Numbered from the stretch's first letter, positions 1 to 9,266 are shown. The stretch: 64,000 nucleotides of DNA from Kineosporia sp. NBRC 101731 (GCF_030269305.1 NZ_BSTC01000001.1:1253467-1317466); one strand, 5' to 3'. Numbers and translations: made by a program. The notes: generated by a model not told the origin, from the sequence alone.

Positions 1-1275
1 CTGACCGGGGCCGGCGAGCTCAACGCCTACCTGCCCTTCGTCGAGACCTGCTGGCGGCTGCTCGCGCCGCACGGCCGCGCCGCCCTGCTGGTTCCCGCCG
101 GTATCGCGTCCGACCGGTCGGCCGCCCGTCTGCTCGAGGCACTGTGTGCCGCCGGGGCACTCGACCGGCTGCACCTGATCGAGCCGCGCGGACCGATCTT
201 CGCCGGGGTCAGTGGGCGGGTCGGGGTGGCTGTGGTGGAGCTGGCCGGTGGGCCTTCGGCCGTTCACACCGATGTCAGCGCCGAGGTGGCTGTCGGACTG
301 GCCGGGCCGGACCAGCCGCCGGGGGAGCGGGCCTGGCAACTGCCCGCCCATCTGTTGCGCGTGCTCAACCCGAACAGCGGCACCGCACCGTTGTTCGCGT
401 CCTCCATCGACGCCACCATCGTCACCCGGGCGCACCGCCGCACCCCGGTGCTGCTGCGCCGGGACCCGGCGGGCGGCACCACCAGCGACGATCCCTGGAA
501 ACTGCGGCTGGTCACGCCCCTGCACATGACGCGGGACGCCCGGCACTTCCGCTCCGGGCCGGGCGAAGGGCTGGTGCCGCTGTGGGAGGCCAAGCACTGC
601 GCCATGCTCGACCCGAACGGCGGCACGGCCACGGCCCCGCGCTACTGGGTGCCCCGGGAGCTCGTGCAGGAACGCTACGGCGACCTGTGCGACCGCGGCT
701 GGCTGGCCGGCTACCGCAACGTCTCCACCACGGTCGCGCCGCGCACCCTGCTGCCGGCTCCGCTGCCGGTGGTCGCGGTCGGCAACTCGCTGCCGCTGAT
801 CTCGGCGCAGCGGCTGCCGTTGCTGCTGGCCGCGCTGTCCACCCTGCCCGTGGACTACCTGCTGCGGCAGAAGCACGCCGGGGCCAACGTGAACTTCTTC
901 AAGCTGGAGCAGGTTCCGGTGCCCCCGCCGGAGGCCTACGACCGGCCGTGCCCCTGGGGCGAGGGAACCATCGCCGACTGGGTGCTGGAACGTTTCGCGC
1001 GGGCCGTGGTGTGGGCGCCGCACCTGTCCGGGCTGGTGGCTGAGCTGGAAGAGGCCGGTGTGGAGGTTTCGCAGGAGCTGGATCCGGTCCGCATCGCCAC
1101 GGCCCGGGCCGAGCTGGATGCCGCCCACGCCGTGCTACTCGGTTTCGACCGGGTTGAACTCACGCATCTGATCGGAACTTTCACCGCCCTGCGGCGTCAG
1201 GACGAGACCCGGCACGGTGACTTCGCTACCTCGATCCGTGTGTTGCAGGCGTACGACCGGCTGAAGCCTGGGTGA
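1..1275 (+). CDS. DNA (adenine-N6) methylase, Eco57I-like, C-terminal part (5' truncated)
   Basis: The reading frame is open from the first base of the window and ends at a TGA, so only the last 424 codons are present. The visible part starts inside a Rossmann-like domain (LLAPHGRAALLVPAGIASD, then FAGVSGRVGVAVVEL). It continues into the late region typical of Eco57I-type adenine methylases: a YGDLCDRGWLAGYRNVS segment, a VAVGNSLPLIS segment and LPVDYLLRQKHAG followed by NFFKLEQVPVPPP. The SAM-binding and NPPY motifs would lie upstream, outside the window. It may belong to a restriction or other defence locus, but no partner is visible downstream. The family call is fairly firm; target sequence and system type are unknown. 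Confidence 0.72.
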   Translation: MTGAGELNAYLPFVETCWRLLAPHGRAALLVPAGIASDRSAARLLEALCAAGALDRLHLIEPRGPIFAGVSGRVGVAVVELAGGPSAVHTDVSAEVAVGLAGPDQPPGERAWQLPAHLLRVLNPNSGTAPLFASSIDATIVTRAHRRTPVLLRRDPAGGTTSDDPWKLRLVTPLHMTRDARHFRSGPGEGLVPLWEAKHCAMLDPNGGTATAPRYWVPRELVQERYGDLCDRGWLAGYRNVSTTVAPRTLLPAPLPVVAVGNSLPLISAQRLPLLLAALSTLPVDYLLRQKHAGANVNFFKLEQVPVPPPEAYDRPCPWGEGTIADWVLERFARAVVWAPHLSGLVAELEEAGVEVSQELDPVRIATARAELDAAHAVLLGFDRVELTHLIGTFTALRRQDETRHGDFATSIRVLQAYDRLKPG

Positions 1276-1440
1276 ACACCGCACAACCCGCAGGCTCCGG
1301 ATCACTGAACCCATGCGTAGTTCATCGCCGCGTCGACCGGCCGTCACATTCTGGCGGGGCTCCCGTCGGCCGGGATCGGTTGGCTGATGTCCCGGGGGCG
1401 CCGATCGGGCGAAGGTCGCCACGGGCGCCATGGAGGAAAG

Positions 1441-2553
1441 ATGAACCGTCGCACGGTCATCACCGGCCTGGCAGTTACCCCGCTGGCTGTCGCCGATCCG
1501 GCGCATGCGTTTCCGGCGCAACGGGTCTCGGCCAGTTCGCGGAAGGGTGCCACCCTGGTCATCGGGCACCGCGGCGCCAGCGGCTACCGGCCCGAGCACA
1601 CCCTGGCCTCCTACGAGCTCGCCGCCCGGATGGGTGCTGACTTCATCGAGCCCGACGTGGTGATCACCCGGGACGGTGTGCTGGTCTGCCGGCACGAGCC
1701 GGAGATCGGCGGCACCACCGACGTCGCCTCCCGGCCCGAGTTCGCCGATCGCAAGACCACCAAGAAGCTCGACGGCGCCAACGTAACTGGCTGGTGGGCA
1801 GAGGATTTCACGCTCGCCGAGCTGAAGACGCTGTACGCTGCCGAGCGTCTGCCGGGAGTGCGGCAGGAGAACACGATGTACAACGGGCGGCTGCGGGTGC
1901 CGACCCTGGACGAGGCGTTCCAGCTGCGGGCCGAGCTGTCCCGCCGTCTCGGGCGCCGGATCGGGATCTACCCGGAGACCAAGCACCCCACCTATTTCCA
2001 GGAACTCGGCCTACCGCTGGAGAAGCGGCTGCTGGGTCTGGTGCGCAAGCACGGCCTGAACCACGCGGACGCGCCGATCTTCGTGCAGTCGTTCGAGACC
2101 ACGAACCTGCAGCAGCTGCGCCGGATGGGCCTGCGGGCCCCGGCCGTGCAGCTGCTGAGTGCCACCGGTGCCCCCTACGACCTGGTCGCCGCCGGTGACC
2201 CGCGCACCTACGCCGACCTGATCACCCCGAAGGGCCTGGGGGCGATCGCCCGGTACGCGCAGGGGCTCGGGCCGGACAAGAGCCTGGTGATCCCGCGCAC
2301 CGCGGCCGGCGCCCTGGGCAGTCCCACCGCCCTGGTCGACAACGCCCACGCCCAGGGACTTCTCGTGCACCCGTACACGTTCCGGGCGGAGAACACCTTC
2401 CTGCCCGCCGACTACCGCAGCAGCGGCGGGGAGAACGACTTCGGCAAGGCGATCGACGAGCAGATCACCTTCCTCGCCACGGGCATCGACGGTCTGTTCA
2501 CCGACCAGCCCGATGTCGGGGTGTTCGCCCGGAGCGAGCGGGCCGCGGCCTAG
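1441..2553 (+). CDS. Secreted glycerophosphodiester phosphodiesterase (GDPD family)
   Basis: This 370-residue protein should hydrolyse glycerophosphodiesters to glycerol-3-phosphate and an alcohol outside the membrane. The ATG at 1441 follows a strong GGAGGAAAG ribosome-binding site. The N-terminus has a twin-arginine-like signal (NRRTVITGL, then an Ala-rich segment ending PAHAFPA). The GDPD signature follows directly: GHRGASGYRPEHTLASYE near residues 42-60, then ADFIEPDVVITRDGVLVCRH with the metal-binding acidic residues. Later segments (IGIYPETKHP, FVQSFE, LVHPYTFRAEN, GIDGLFTDQPD) fit the TIM-barrel family. The gene looks monocistronic; its 3' end overlaps that of the convergent small membrane gene by 4 bases. 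Tat export is inferred. Confidence 0.9.
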   Translation: MNRRTVITGLAVTPLAVADPAHAFPAQRVSASSRKGATLVIGHRGASGYRPEHTLASYELAARMGADFIEPDVVITRDGVLVCRHEPEIGGTTDVASRPEFADRKTTKKLDGANVTGWWAEDFTLAELKTLYAAERLPGVRQENTMYNGRLRVPTLDEAFQLRAELSRRLGRRIGIYPETKHPTYFQELGLPLEKRLLGLVRKHGLNHADAPIFVQSFETTNLQQLRRMGLRAPAVQLLSATGAPYDLVAAGDPRTYADLITPKGLGAIARYAQGLGPDKSLVIPRTAAGALGSPTALVDNAHAQGLLVHPYTFRAENTFLPADYRSSGGENDFGKAIDEQITFLATGIDGLFTDQPDVGVFARSERAAA

Positions 2554-2924
2554 GACCTAGGGCTCTTCTTCAGGGCCGCGCCCAGCAGGGTGACCCCCAC
2601 CGCCAGCATGATGGCGAAGGCCACCGCGGCCGGGTTCAGCGAGATCCCGGCCAGCTGGCTGGTCACGGCGGTGAGGCCGATGATCAGCAGGATCAGGCCG
2701 ATGGCGACGGTGGTGGTGCGGATGCCCGGGTGTTCCTGCGGTTGCGGGGGGACCCGGGGCGTCTGATCGGGGCCAGGGCCAGGGCCGGGTGCGGGGCTGG
2801 GTTGCGGAGGGCGGCCCGAGGTGAGGTAGCCGCTGGATCCCGCCTCTGGTTCTGGCGCTCCGCCCGGCTCGAAAGCCTTGGTCGGGTTGACCGGCTGGTC
2901 GTTCTCGAGGTTCTGCCCGGACAT
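2550..2924 (-). CDS. Small membrane protein coupled to the PspC/LiaF-like gene
   Basis: This is a 124-residue protein with an unstructured N-terminal half rich in Pro, Gly and Glu. Two closely spaced hydrophobic helices follow (about residues 71-91 and 98-117), and it ends in a basic KKSPRS tail. Its ATG overlaps the TGA of the upstream PspC gene by one base, so the two are probably translationally coupled. The two-helix plan resembles small proteins that accompany PspC/LiaF proteins in actinobacteria, but I recognise no named family. A role in the same envelope-stress response is inferred from position only. Confidence 0.65.
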   Translation of the reverse strand: MSGQNLENDQPVNPTKAFEPGGAPEPEAGSSGYLTSGRPPQPSPAPGPGPGPDQTPRVPPQPQEHPGIRTTTVAIGLILLIIGLTAVTSQLAGISLNPAAVAFAIMLAVGVTLLGAALKKSPRS

Positions 2925-4192
2925 CAGTTGCTCCCCATGTTCTGCGAAACTCGTTTGATCTCCAGCTGTCCCACGCCTTGCTGGGCGACGACCCGGACCA
3001 CGGGTTCACCCTGCCCGTAGGTGAAGGTGCGCGACCGGTTGTCCGAGTTGCCCTTCACCTCGTAGCGCGTGCCGTCCGGCTCGTACACCTCACCCGCGCC
3101 GAGCCGGGCGTCCACCTCCACCGTCACCCACGACGGCAGATTCAGCACCAGGCGCCCGACGCCCAGGTTGGCCTCGACCTCCAGCGGGTCCGAGGCCGTG
3201 GCCCCGCTCAGCGCCCCGGCCGAGGTGAGATTCAGCTCGGCCTCGCCGATGCCCAGGTTGTACTGGTCGTCGGCGGCCTCGCGGGTGTCCGGGTTCCAGG
3301 TCGCGGTGCCGACGACGGCCATGTGCTCACTGGTCTCGACCCCGGCGTGCTGGGCCGCGGCTCCGACCGCGAGGATCAGGGAGAGCAGGACGCCCAGCCC
3401 CGCCAGACCCGGGCTGCGGCGTCCCATCAGGCCGTTCGCCACCACGCCGCCGGCGATCACGGCGATCGCGACGCCCAGGGCGGTGAGGCCGGCCCAGCCC
3501 GGCAGGTCGCCGAACGCCTCGGCCATCAGCACGCCGGTCGCGGCGATCAGGGCCAGGCCCAGGGTGAGCTGACGCACCCGGCGTGAGGGTGCGGTGCGGG
3601 CCCGGACCAGTTGCTGTGCCTCGTGGTGCTGCCAGGCGGCCTCCTCGTGGGCGGTGCGCTGCTTCTGGCCGAAATCCTGGGTCATCACGGGTGAGGACGT
3701 CTGGTGACTGTTCTGCGGCTGACTGTTCTGCGGCAGGCGCTTCGCCATCCACCACAGGCCACCGACGATCAGTGCGGCCAGGATCAGGGTGCCCGGGAAA
3801 CCCCAGAACCAATGGCCGTTCCCACGCCACGGCCCGCCACCGCCGACGGCGGCGAAGGCCAGGATCGCCCCGGCGAAGAAGCCCGGGCTGAACCGTCCGC
3901 GCATGGCCTCCTGCACGTGGATCCGGCCGTCCTGCTCCTGCGGCAGCAGCAGCCAGCACACGCCGTACAGGGCCACGCCCAGGCCCCCGATGATCGAGAG
4001 CGCGACGAAAGTGCCCCGGATCAGGGTCTGGTCGATGTCGAGGCGCCGGGACAGGCCGCTGCCGACACCGGCCACCCAGCGGTTCTCGGACGGCCGGAAC
4101 ACGCCCTGTTCGCGGATCTTCGCGAAGAAGTCGTCACCGGGACGGGTGGGTGGAGCACTGGACGGAGCGCTGGGCTCCTGGGTGTCGGGCAT
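2924..4192 (-). CDS. PspC-domain membrane protein with LiaF-like C-terminus
   Basis: This 422-residue protein starts at an ATG preceded by GAGGGGG. A disordered Pro/Ser-rich start leads to a PspC domain around residues 35-95 (NRWVAGVGSGLSRRLDID, then LYGVCWLLLPQE). Several more membrane helices follow (FFAGAILAFAAV, LILAALIVGGLWWM, and two or three between about 205 and 280). The soluble C-terminal 130 residues are beta-rich with repeated LGIGEAELNL, LGVGRLVLNLP and LGAGEV units, the pattern of LiaF/toastrack-type domains. It lies divergent to a PspC-histidine kinase and a LuxR-type regulator. Such trios sense cell-envelope stress, and this protein is likely the LiaF-like inhibitor or sensor. 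An in-frame start 84 codons upstream lacks conserved sequence. Confidence 0.82.
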   Translation of the reverse strand: MPDTQEPSAPSSAPPTRPGDDFFAKIREQGVFRPSENRWVAGVGSGLSRRLDIDQTLIRGTFVALSIIGGLGVALYGVCWLLLPQEQDGRIHVQEAMRGRFSPGFFAGAILAFAAVGGGGPWRGNGHWFWGFPGTLILAALIVGGLWWMAKRLPQNSQPQNSHQTSSPVMTQDFGQKQRTAHEEAAWQHHEAQQLVRARTAPSRRVRQLTLGLALIAATGVLMAEAFGDLPGWAGLTALGVAIAVIAGGVVANGLMGRRSPGLAGLGVLLSLILAVGAAAQHAGVETSEHMAVVGTATWNPDTREAADDQYNLGIGEAELNLTSAGALSGATASDPLEVEANLGVGRLVLNLPSWVTVEVDARLGAGEVYEPDGTRYEVKGNSDNRSRTFTYGQGEPVVRVVAQQGVGQLEIKRVSQNMGSN

Positions 4193-4352
4193 GTCGTGGG
4201 CCCCCTCGATGGGTACTGGTCTACTGAAGATCCTGCTCGTCCATCGGGGTCCGGGGGATCGGGGGAGCCCCCGAGACCACCCTGAACCATCGGGCCGGCA
4301 CCGCGGGTTCGTCCCTGAGGGAATCGGCGGCCGTGCGTGTGACGATGATCCG
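4193..4352. promoter_or_regulatory. Divergent regulatory region of the PspC/LiaF-like gene and the PspC kinase operon
   Basis: These 160 bases separate two divergently transcribed units and must hold both promoters. A short dyad TCCCTgAGGGA lies at 4312-4322, about 30 bases before the kinase start, and a GC-rich GGGGGAGCCCCC hairpin lies around 4261. Either could be a site for the linked LuxR-type regulator, but no second matching half-site was found. The autoregulatory role is inferred only from gene order. Confidence 0.35.
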
Positions 4353-5876
4353 GTGAGTACATCCTCCTTACCGGTTCTCCCCGGGTCGCGGCGCCCACCG
4401 CTGGTGCGCCCGCAGGAGCAGCGGGTGCTCGCCGGGGTCGCCACCGGGGTGGCCGTTCACCTGGGTCTGCCGGTGCGCGCGGTGCGCATCGGGTTCGTCG
4501 TGGCCACGCTCATGGGGGGCCCGGGCGCCGTGCTCTACGCCTGGCTCTGGGCGCTCGTGCCCGACTCGGCGTCGGCCGCGGCGGCGCAGGCCGCCCAGCA
4601 GGCGGCCGCCCGCGCGCCCTATTCGGGTGCACCCGTTCTCGGAGCCCAAATTGGGGGACGACCGTTCCCGGCCGTCGCGCTCGTCGCACCTTCCGATCCG
4701 GTGGATCGGATCGACCCACCCGCACCGGCACCTCCGGAAACCGAGGTGGCGGCCGGAAGCTCGACGACGTCCACCATCGGCCCGATCGGCCCGATCGGCC
4801 CCGTCGATCCACTGAAGGAGACGGTTCTCCAGGCCCGCGCGGCCGCCGTGGCCGCAGCGGTGGAAGAGGTGGAGGAGCAGGTCCGCACCAGCCGGCGCAG
4901 CCGGTTGCGCGCCGACCTGTTCGCCGGTCTGTGCCTGTTCGCCGCGTGCGCCGTGCTGCTGGCGAACTGGAGCGGGCTGGAGGTGCAGGCGGGGTTCACG
5001 ATGCCGGTGCTGATCGTGGCGTCCGGTGCCGTGATCGCCTACGCCCAGTTCGACGAGGCCGACCGTTCACGCTGGTTCTCGTCGACCGGTTTCACCACGC
5101 GGGCCACCACGCTGAGGCTGATGCTCGGGGTGGTCGTGGTGGTGCTGGGCATCGTGCTGCTCGTGCTGCAGAACGCGGACCCGGTGCTGATCACGCAGAC
5201 CCTGCTGGCCACGGTCGCGGTGCTGTTCGGGGTGACGGTCGTGTTCGCGCCCTGGGGGGTGCGGTTCTGGCGCACCCTGGACTCCGAGCGCGCCGGCCGG
5301 GTGCGCGAGGCCGAGCGCGCCGACATCGCCGCCCACCTGCATGACTCCGTGCTCCAGACGCTCGCGCTGATCCAGCGACGCAGCGCGGACGCCCCGGAGG
5401 TGGCCCGGCTGGCCCGGGCCCAGGAACGGGACCTGCGCGGCTGGCTCTACGGCCGCGGGGATGAGGACCCGACGATGATCTCGGCCCGGGTGGCGGCGCT
5501 GGCGGCCGAGGCCGAGGACGTGCACGGGGCCGTGATCGAGGTGGTCACGGTGGGCGACCGGCCGGTCGACGAGCGGGCGATGTCGCTGCTCTCGGCGCTG
5601 CGGGAGGCCGTGGCCAACGCGGCCCGGCACGCGGGCGGGGAGTCGATCCGGGTGTATGTCGAGTGCATGCCCGACGGCATCGAGGCCTTCGTGCGCGACC
5701 GCGGGCCCGGATTCGACCTGGCCGCGGTGCCGGAAGACCGGCTGGGCGTGCGGGAGTCGATCATCGGCAGGATGGAGCGTCACGGGGGCTCGGCCCGCGT
5801 GCGCAGTACCGAAGGTGAGGGGACCGAGATCCGGCTGTTGCTGCCGGACAGCGGTTCCGTGGAGGAGGAACAGTGA
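4353..5876 (+). CDS. PspC-domain sensor histidine kinase (NarL/LiaS-type)
   Basis: This 507-residue kinase begins at a GTG. An N-terminal PspC domain (about 10-75: QRVLAGVATGVAVHLGLPVRAVRIGFVV, given here as a spaced signature ending LYAWLWALVP) is followed by a low-complexity linker with a repeated PIG unit. Four or so membrane helices occupy about 185-310. The dimerisation helix carries the phospho-acceptor His in AAHLHDSVLQTLALIQRR (about residue 331). The ATP-binding domain shows ALREAVANAARHA, VRDRGPGFDL and GEGTEIRLLLP. The stop codon overlaps the next start (GTGA), so kinase and regulator are coupled. The stimulus is probably cell-envelope stress, as in related PspC or LiaRS-like systems; that is inferred from the family. 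Confidence 0.88.
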   Translation: MSTSSLPVLPGSRRPPLVRPQEQRVLAGVATGVAVHLGLPVRAVRIGFVVATLMGGPGAVLYAWLWALVPDSASAAAAQAAQQAAARAPYSGAPVLGAQIGGRPFPAVALVAPSDPVDRIDPPAPAPPETEVAAGSSTTSTIGPIGPIGPVDPLKETVLQARAAAVAAAVEEVEEQVRTSRRSRLRADLFAGLCLFAACAVLLANWSGLEVQAGFTMPVLIVASGAVIAYAQFDEADRSRWFSSTGFTTRATTLRLMLGVVVVVLGIVLLVLQNADPVLITQTLLATVAVLFGVTVVFAPWGVRFWRTLDSERAGRVREAERADIAAHLHDSVLQTLALIQRRSADAPEVARLARAQERDLRGWLYGRGDEDPTMISARVAALAAEAEDVHGAVIEVVTVGDRPVDERAMSLLSALREAVANAARHAGGESIRVYVECMPDGIEAFVRDRGPGFDLAAVPEDRLGVRESIIGRMERHGGSARVRSTEGEGTEIRLLLPDSGSVEEEQ

Positions 5877-6595
5877 GCAAGGACGTCGCACGACCCGTGA
5901 AGCTGCCGGTCCGGGTGGTGATCGTGGACGACCACCGGGTGTTCCGCAGCGGCGTGCGTGCCGAACTCGCCACGGCAGTCTCCGAGGGCAAGCTCGACAT
6001 CGTCGGTGAGGCCGGCGACGTGGAGGAGGCCATCGCGGTGGTCGCCAAGACCCGGCCCGACGTGGTGCTGCTCGACGTGCACCTGCCCGGTGGCACGGTG
6101 CGTCCGGGAGGGCGCGATGTGCTGCAGCGTTCGGCGTCCCTGACCAATCACGTGGACACGGCCGAAGACCCGGTCACCCGGTTTCTGGCGCTGAGCGTGT
6201 CCGACGCCGCGGAAGACGTGATCGCCGTGATCCGGGCCGGCGCCCGGGGCTACGTGACCAAGTCGATCTCCGGCCCGGAACTGGTCGCGGCGGTGCTCAC
6301 CGTGGCTTCTGGCGATGCCGTGTTCTCGCCCCGGCTGGCCGGTTTCGTGCTGGACGCGTTCGGCACCGGTGCCGGAGAGGTGGCCCAGGTCGACGACGAG
6401 CTGGACCGGCTCTCGGCCCGCGAGCGCGAGGTGATGCGTCTGATCGCGCGTGGTTACGCCTACAAGGAGGTGGCGAAGGAGCTGTTCATCTCGGTGAAGA
6501 CGGTGGAGACCCACGTGTCGGCGGTGCTGCGCAAGCTGCAGCTGTCCAGCCGGCACGAGCTGACCCGCTGGGCGGCGGACCGGCGGCTGCTCTAG
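5873..6595 (+). CDS. LuxR/NarL-family response regulator
   Basis: This 240-residue regulator starts at a GTG overlapping the kinase stop. The receiver domain shows the acidic pair in VVIVDDHRVFRSG, the phospho-acceptor Asp in VVLLDVHLPGG (about residue 66) and the conserved Lys in GYVTKSI. The receiver carries an unusually long loop between the Asp and the LALSVSD strand (GGRDVLQRSASLTNHVDTAE). A LuxR-type helix-turn-helix follows (LSAREREVMRLIARGYAYKE, then KTVETHVSAVLRKLQL). It is the partner of the PspC kinase and may act on the divergent promoter region upstream. Confidence 0.92.
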   Translation: MSKDVARPVKLPVRVVIVDDHRVFRSGVRAELATAVSEGKLDIVGEAGDVEEAIAVVAKTRPDVVLLDVHLPGGTVRPGGRDVLQRSASLTNHVDTAEDPVTRFLALSVSDAAEDVIAVIRAGARGYVTKSISGPELVAAVLTVASGDAVFSPRLAGFVLDAFGTGAGEVAQVDDELDRLSAREREVMRLIARGYAYKEVAKELFISVKTVETHVSAVLRKLQLSSRHELTRWAADRRLL

Positions 6596-6692
6596 CGGGC
6601 TGCGTGGGTGACCCACGGGTGGTCTGTGGGTGGGCTGCGGGTGGTGTGCGGGTGGTCATGCCTGTCGGTGCGGGCACGTAGGCTGATTTCCG

Positions 6693-9266
6693 ATGAGCAC
6701 GCTATTCGATCTTCCCGACGCCGAGCCGGAACCGCCGAAGCGGCCGGTGTGGACCGAGCAGCCCGTGGCCCGGCCTGTGCCGACGGCCGCCGGGCCGGTC
6801 ACGCCCGAGCCCTCCCGGCGGGAGAAGGCGCAGCAGATCGCCCGCGAGCGGTCGGCGAAGCGCTATCCGCTGCCCACGCTGGTCCAGGCCGGCGAGGCTG
6901 ACAGGCCTGACGGGGCTGCTGAAGAGACTGTTGACGGAGCTGTCGACGGGGCTGTTGACGAGGCGCCCAAGCGTGATCTCCGGGCGATCGCGCCGAATCT
7001 TGATCCGGAGAAGCTGGTCCTCGGGCTGAACGAGCAGCAGCAGGCGGCCGTGCTGCACCGCGACTCGCCGTTGCTCATCATGGCGGGCGCGGGCTCGGGC
7101 AAGACCCGCGTGCTCACCCACCGCATCGGCTACCTGCTGGCTGCGCGCCACGTGCGGCCCGGGCAGATCCTGGCGATCACGTTCACCAACAAGGCCGCGG
7201 CCGAGATGCGCGAGCGGGTGGCCACCATGGTCGGGCCGCGCGCGTCGTCGATCTGGGTGTCCACGTTCCACTCGTCCTGCGTGCGCATCCTGCGTCGCGA
7301 GGCCACGAAGGTGGGCCTGAAGTCGAACTTCTCGATCTACGACTCGGCCGACTCGCAGCGCCTGATCGGTCTGGTCGCCCGCGAGCTCGACCTGGATCCG
7401 AAGAAGTTCCCGCCCCGGGGGCTGGCCGCGCAGATCTCCAACCTCAAGAACGAGCTGATCGACGAGGAGACCAATTCCGGTCGCGTCAGTGAGAGCAACC
7501 CGGGCGAGCGGGTACTGGCCGACGTCTACACGGGCTACCAGCGGCGGCTGCGCCAGGCCAACGCGCTCGACTTCGACGACCTGATCATGACCACGGTCAA
7601 CATCTTCCAGGCCTTCCCCGAGGTCGCGGAGCTGTACCGCCGCCGGTTCCGGCACATCATGGTCGACGAGTACCAAGACACCAACCACGCCCAGTACGTG
7701 CTGATCCGGGAGCTGGCGGGCGGCCCGACCGCGAGCCCCAACTCCGCGGGCACGCCCCCGATCCCGATGGCCGAGCTCACCGTTGTGGGTGACGCCGACC
7801 AGTCGATCTACGCGTTCCGCGGCGCCTCGATCCGCAACATCATCGAGTTCGAGCTCGACTACCCGCAGGCGCAGACGATCATGCTGGAGCAGAACTACCG
7901 CTCCACGCAGACCATCCTCTCCGCGGCCAACGCGGTGATCGAGCACAACCCCGACCGCAAGCCGAAGAAGCTCTGGACCGCCGGGGCCACCGGCACGCAG
8001 ATCACCGGGTACGTGGCCGACGACGAGCACGACGAGGCCGCGTTCGTCGCCGAGGAGATCGAGAAGCTCCAGAAGCAGGAGTCGGTGCGGCCGGGCGACG
8101 TCGCGATCTTCTACCGCACCAACGCCCAGTCCCGGGCCCTCGAGGAAGTGCTGGTGCGCGCCGGCCTGCCCTACAAGGTGGTCGGCGGCACCCGGTTCTA
8201 CGAGCGCCGCGAGATCAAGGATGCCCTGGCCTACCTGCGGGTGCTGGTCAACCCGGCCGACACGGTCAACCTGCGGCGCATCATCAACGTGCCCAAGCGT
8301 GGCATCGGTGACCGGGCCGAGGGTGCCCTGGCCGCGCTGGCCGACCGGGAGAACATCTCGTTCGGCGACGCGCTGGTCCGGGCCGACGAGGCGCCGGGCA
8401 TCGCCACCCGCTCACTGACGGCGGTCAAGCGGTTCGCCGAGCTGGTCGAGCAGCTGCGCACGCTGGTCGAGAGCGGTTCCGACCCGGGCACCGTGCTGGA
8501 GGCCGTGCTGGAGCAGACCGGTTACCTGGAAGAGCTGCGGGCCAGCCACGACCCGCAGGACGAGTCCCGCGTGGAGAACCTGGCCGAGCTCGTGGCCGTC
8601 ACCCAGGAGTACTCGCGCACCACGCCCGGCGGCACCCTGCAAGACTTCCTCGAGCAGGTGTCACTGGTGGCCGACGCCGACGAGATCCCCGAAGACGAAG
8701 AGACCGAGGGCGACGAGCCCAAGGAAGACGAGGGCGTCATCACCCTGATGACCCTCCACACCGCCAAGGGCCTGGAGTTCCCCGTCGTCTTCCTCACCGG
8801 CCTGGAAGACGGCGCGTTCCCGCACATGCGCTCGCTACAAGACCCCAAAGAGCTGGCCGAGGAACGCCGCCTGGCCTACGTCGGCCTGACCCGGGCGAAG
8901 GAGCGGCTCTACATCACCCGCGCTGCCATCCGGAGTGCCTGGGGCCAGCCCAGTTACAACCCGCCCAGCCGGTTCCTCAACGAGATCCCGGTCGACCTGA
9001 TCACCTGGCGTCGCAGCGAGTCCACGCAGATGCGCGCGTCGTCCACCCCGGCCGTGGCCCGCCTGGCGCAACGTCCGGGAGCGCGATCGACGGGCAACCG
9101 CGCCGTCGTCAACCTGGAGCCGGGCGACCGCGTCACCCACGACACGTTCGGCATGGGACGGGTGGTCGAGGTGGTCGGCGAGGGCGACAAGACCGTTGCC
9201 CACATTGATTTCGGTGAGGGCGTCAAGCGGTTGCTGCTGCGGTACGCGCCGGTGGTCAAGCTCTAG
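6693..9266 (+). CDS. pcrA: ATP-dependent 3'-5' DNA helicase UvrD/PcrA
   Basis: This 857-residue SF1A helicase unwinds DNA in nucleotide-excision and mismatch-type repair and clears recombination intermediates. The first 100 residues are a low-conservation extension rich in Glu and Ala. The motifs then follow in order: Q motif LNEQQQAAV, Walker A AGAGSGKTRVL (about 129), TFTNKAAAEMRERV, DEYQDTNHAQY, GDADQSIYAFRGA, QNYRSTQTILSAAN, TLHTAKGLEFPVVFLTGLED and VGLTRAKERLYITR. The last 60 residues (GDRVTHDTFGMGRVVEV and VKRLLL) form the Tudor-like RNA-polymerase-binding tail typical of actinobacterial PcrA. It is a single gene, ending at a shared terminator. Confidence 0.96.
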   Translation: MSTLFDLPDAEPEPPKRPVWTEQPVARPVPTAAGPVTPEPSRREKAQQIARERSAKRYPLPTLVQAGEADRPDGAAEETVDGAVDGAVDEAPKRDLRAIAPNLDPEKLVLGLNEQQQAAVLHRDSPLLIMAGAGSGKTRVLTHRIGYLLAARHVRPGQILAITFTNKAAAEMRERVATMVGPRASSIWVSTFHSSCVRILRREATKVGLKSNFSIYDSADSQRLIGLVARELDLDPKKFPPRGLAAQISNLKNELIDEETNSGRVSESNPGERVLADVYTGYQRRLRQANALDFDDLIMTTVNIFQAFPEVAELYRRRFRHIMVDEYQDTNHAQYVLIRELAGGPTASPNSAGTPPIPMAELTVVGDADQSIYAFRGASIRNIIEFELDYPQAQTIMLEQNYRSTQTILSAANAVIEHNPDRKPKKLWTAGATGTQITGYVADDEHDEAAFVAEEIEKLQKQESVRPGDVAIFYRTNAQSRALEEVLVRAGLPYKVVGGTRFYERREIKDALAYLRVLVNPADTVNLRRIINVPKRGIGDRAEGALAALADRENISFGDALVRADEAPGIATRSLTAVKRFAELVEQLRTLVESGSDPGTVLEAVLEQTGYLEELRASHDPQDESRVENLAELVAVTQEYSRTTPGGTLQDFLEQVSLVADADEIPEDEETEGDEPKEDEGVITLMTLHTAKGLEFPVVFLTGLEDGAFPHMRSLQDPKELAEERRLAYVGLTRAKERLYITRAAIRSAWGQPSYNPPSRFLNEIPVDLITWRRSESTQMRASSTPAVARLAQRPGARSTGNRAVVNLEPGDRVTHDTFGMGRVVEVVGEGDKTVAHIDFGEGVKRLLLRYAPVVKL

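Noticed and set aside
3789-4352. Plus-strand open frame upstream of the PspC kinase.
   Set aside because: It is antisense to the PspC/LiaF-like gene and has no conserved sequence; the kinase starts at the GTG at 4353.
4780-4800. Repeated GATCGGCCC units in the kinase gene.
   Set aside because: They code the PIG repeats of a linker and are too short to be a separate element.
6600-6660. GGTGGT/GGGTGG-rich stretch between the response regulator and pcrA.
   Set aside because: Low-complexity G/T sequence with no regular period, no hairpin and no gene; nothing functional can be supported.
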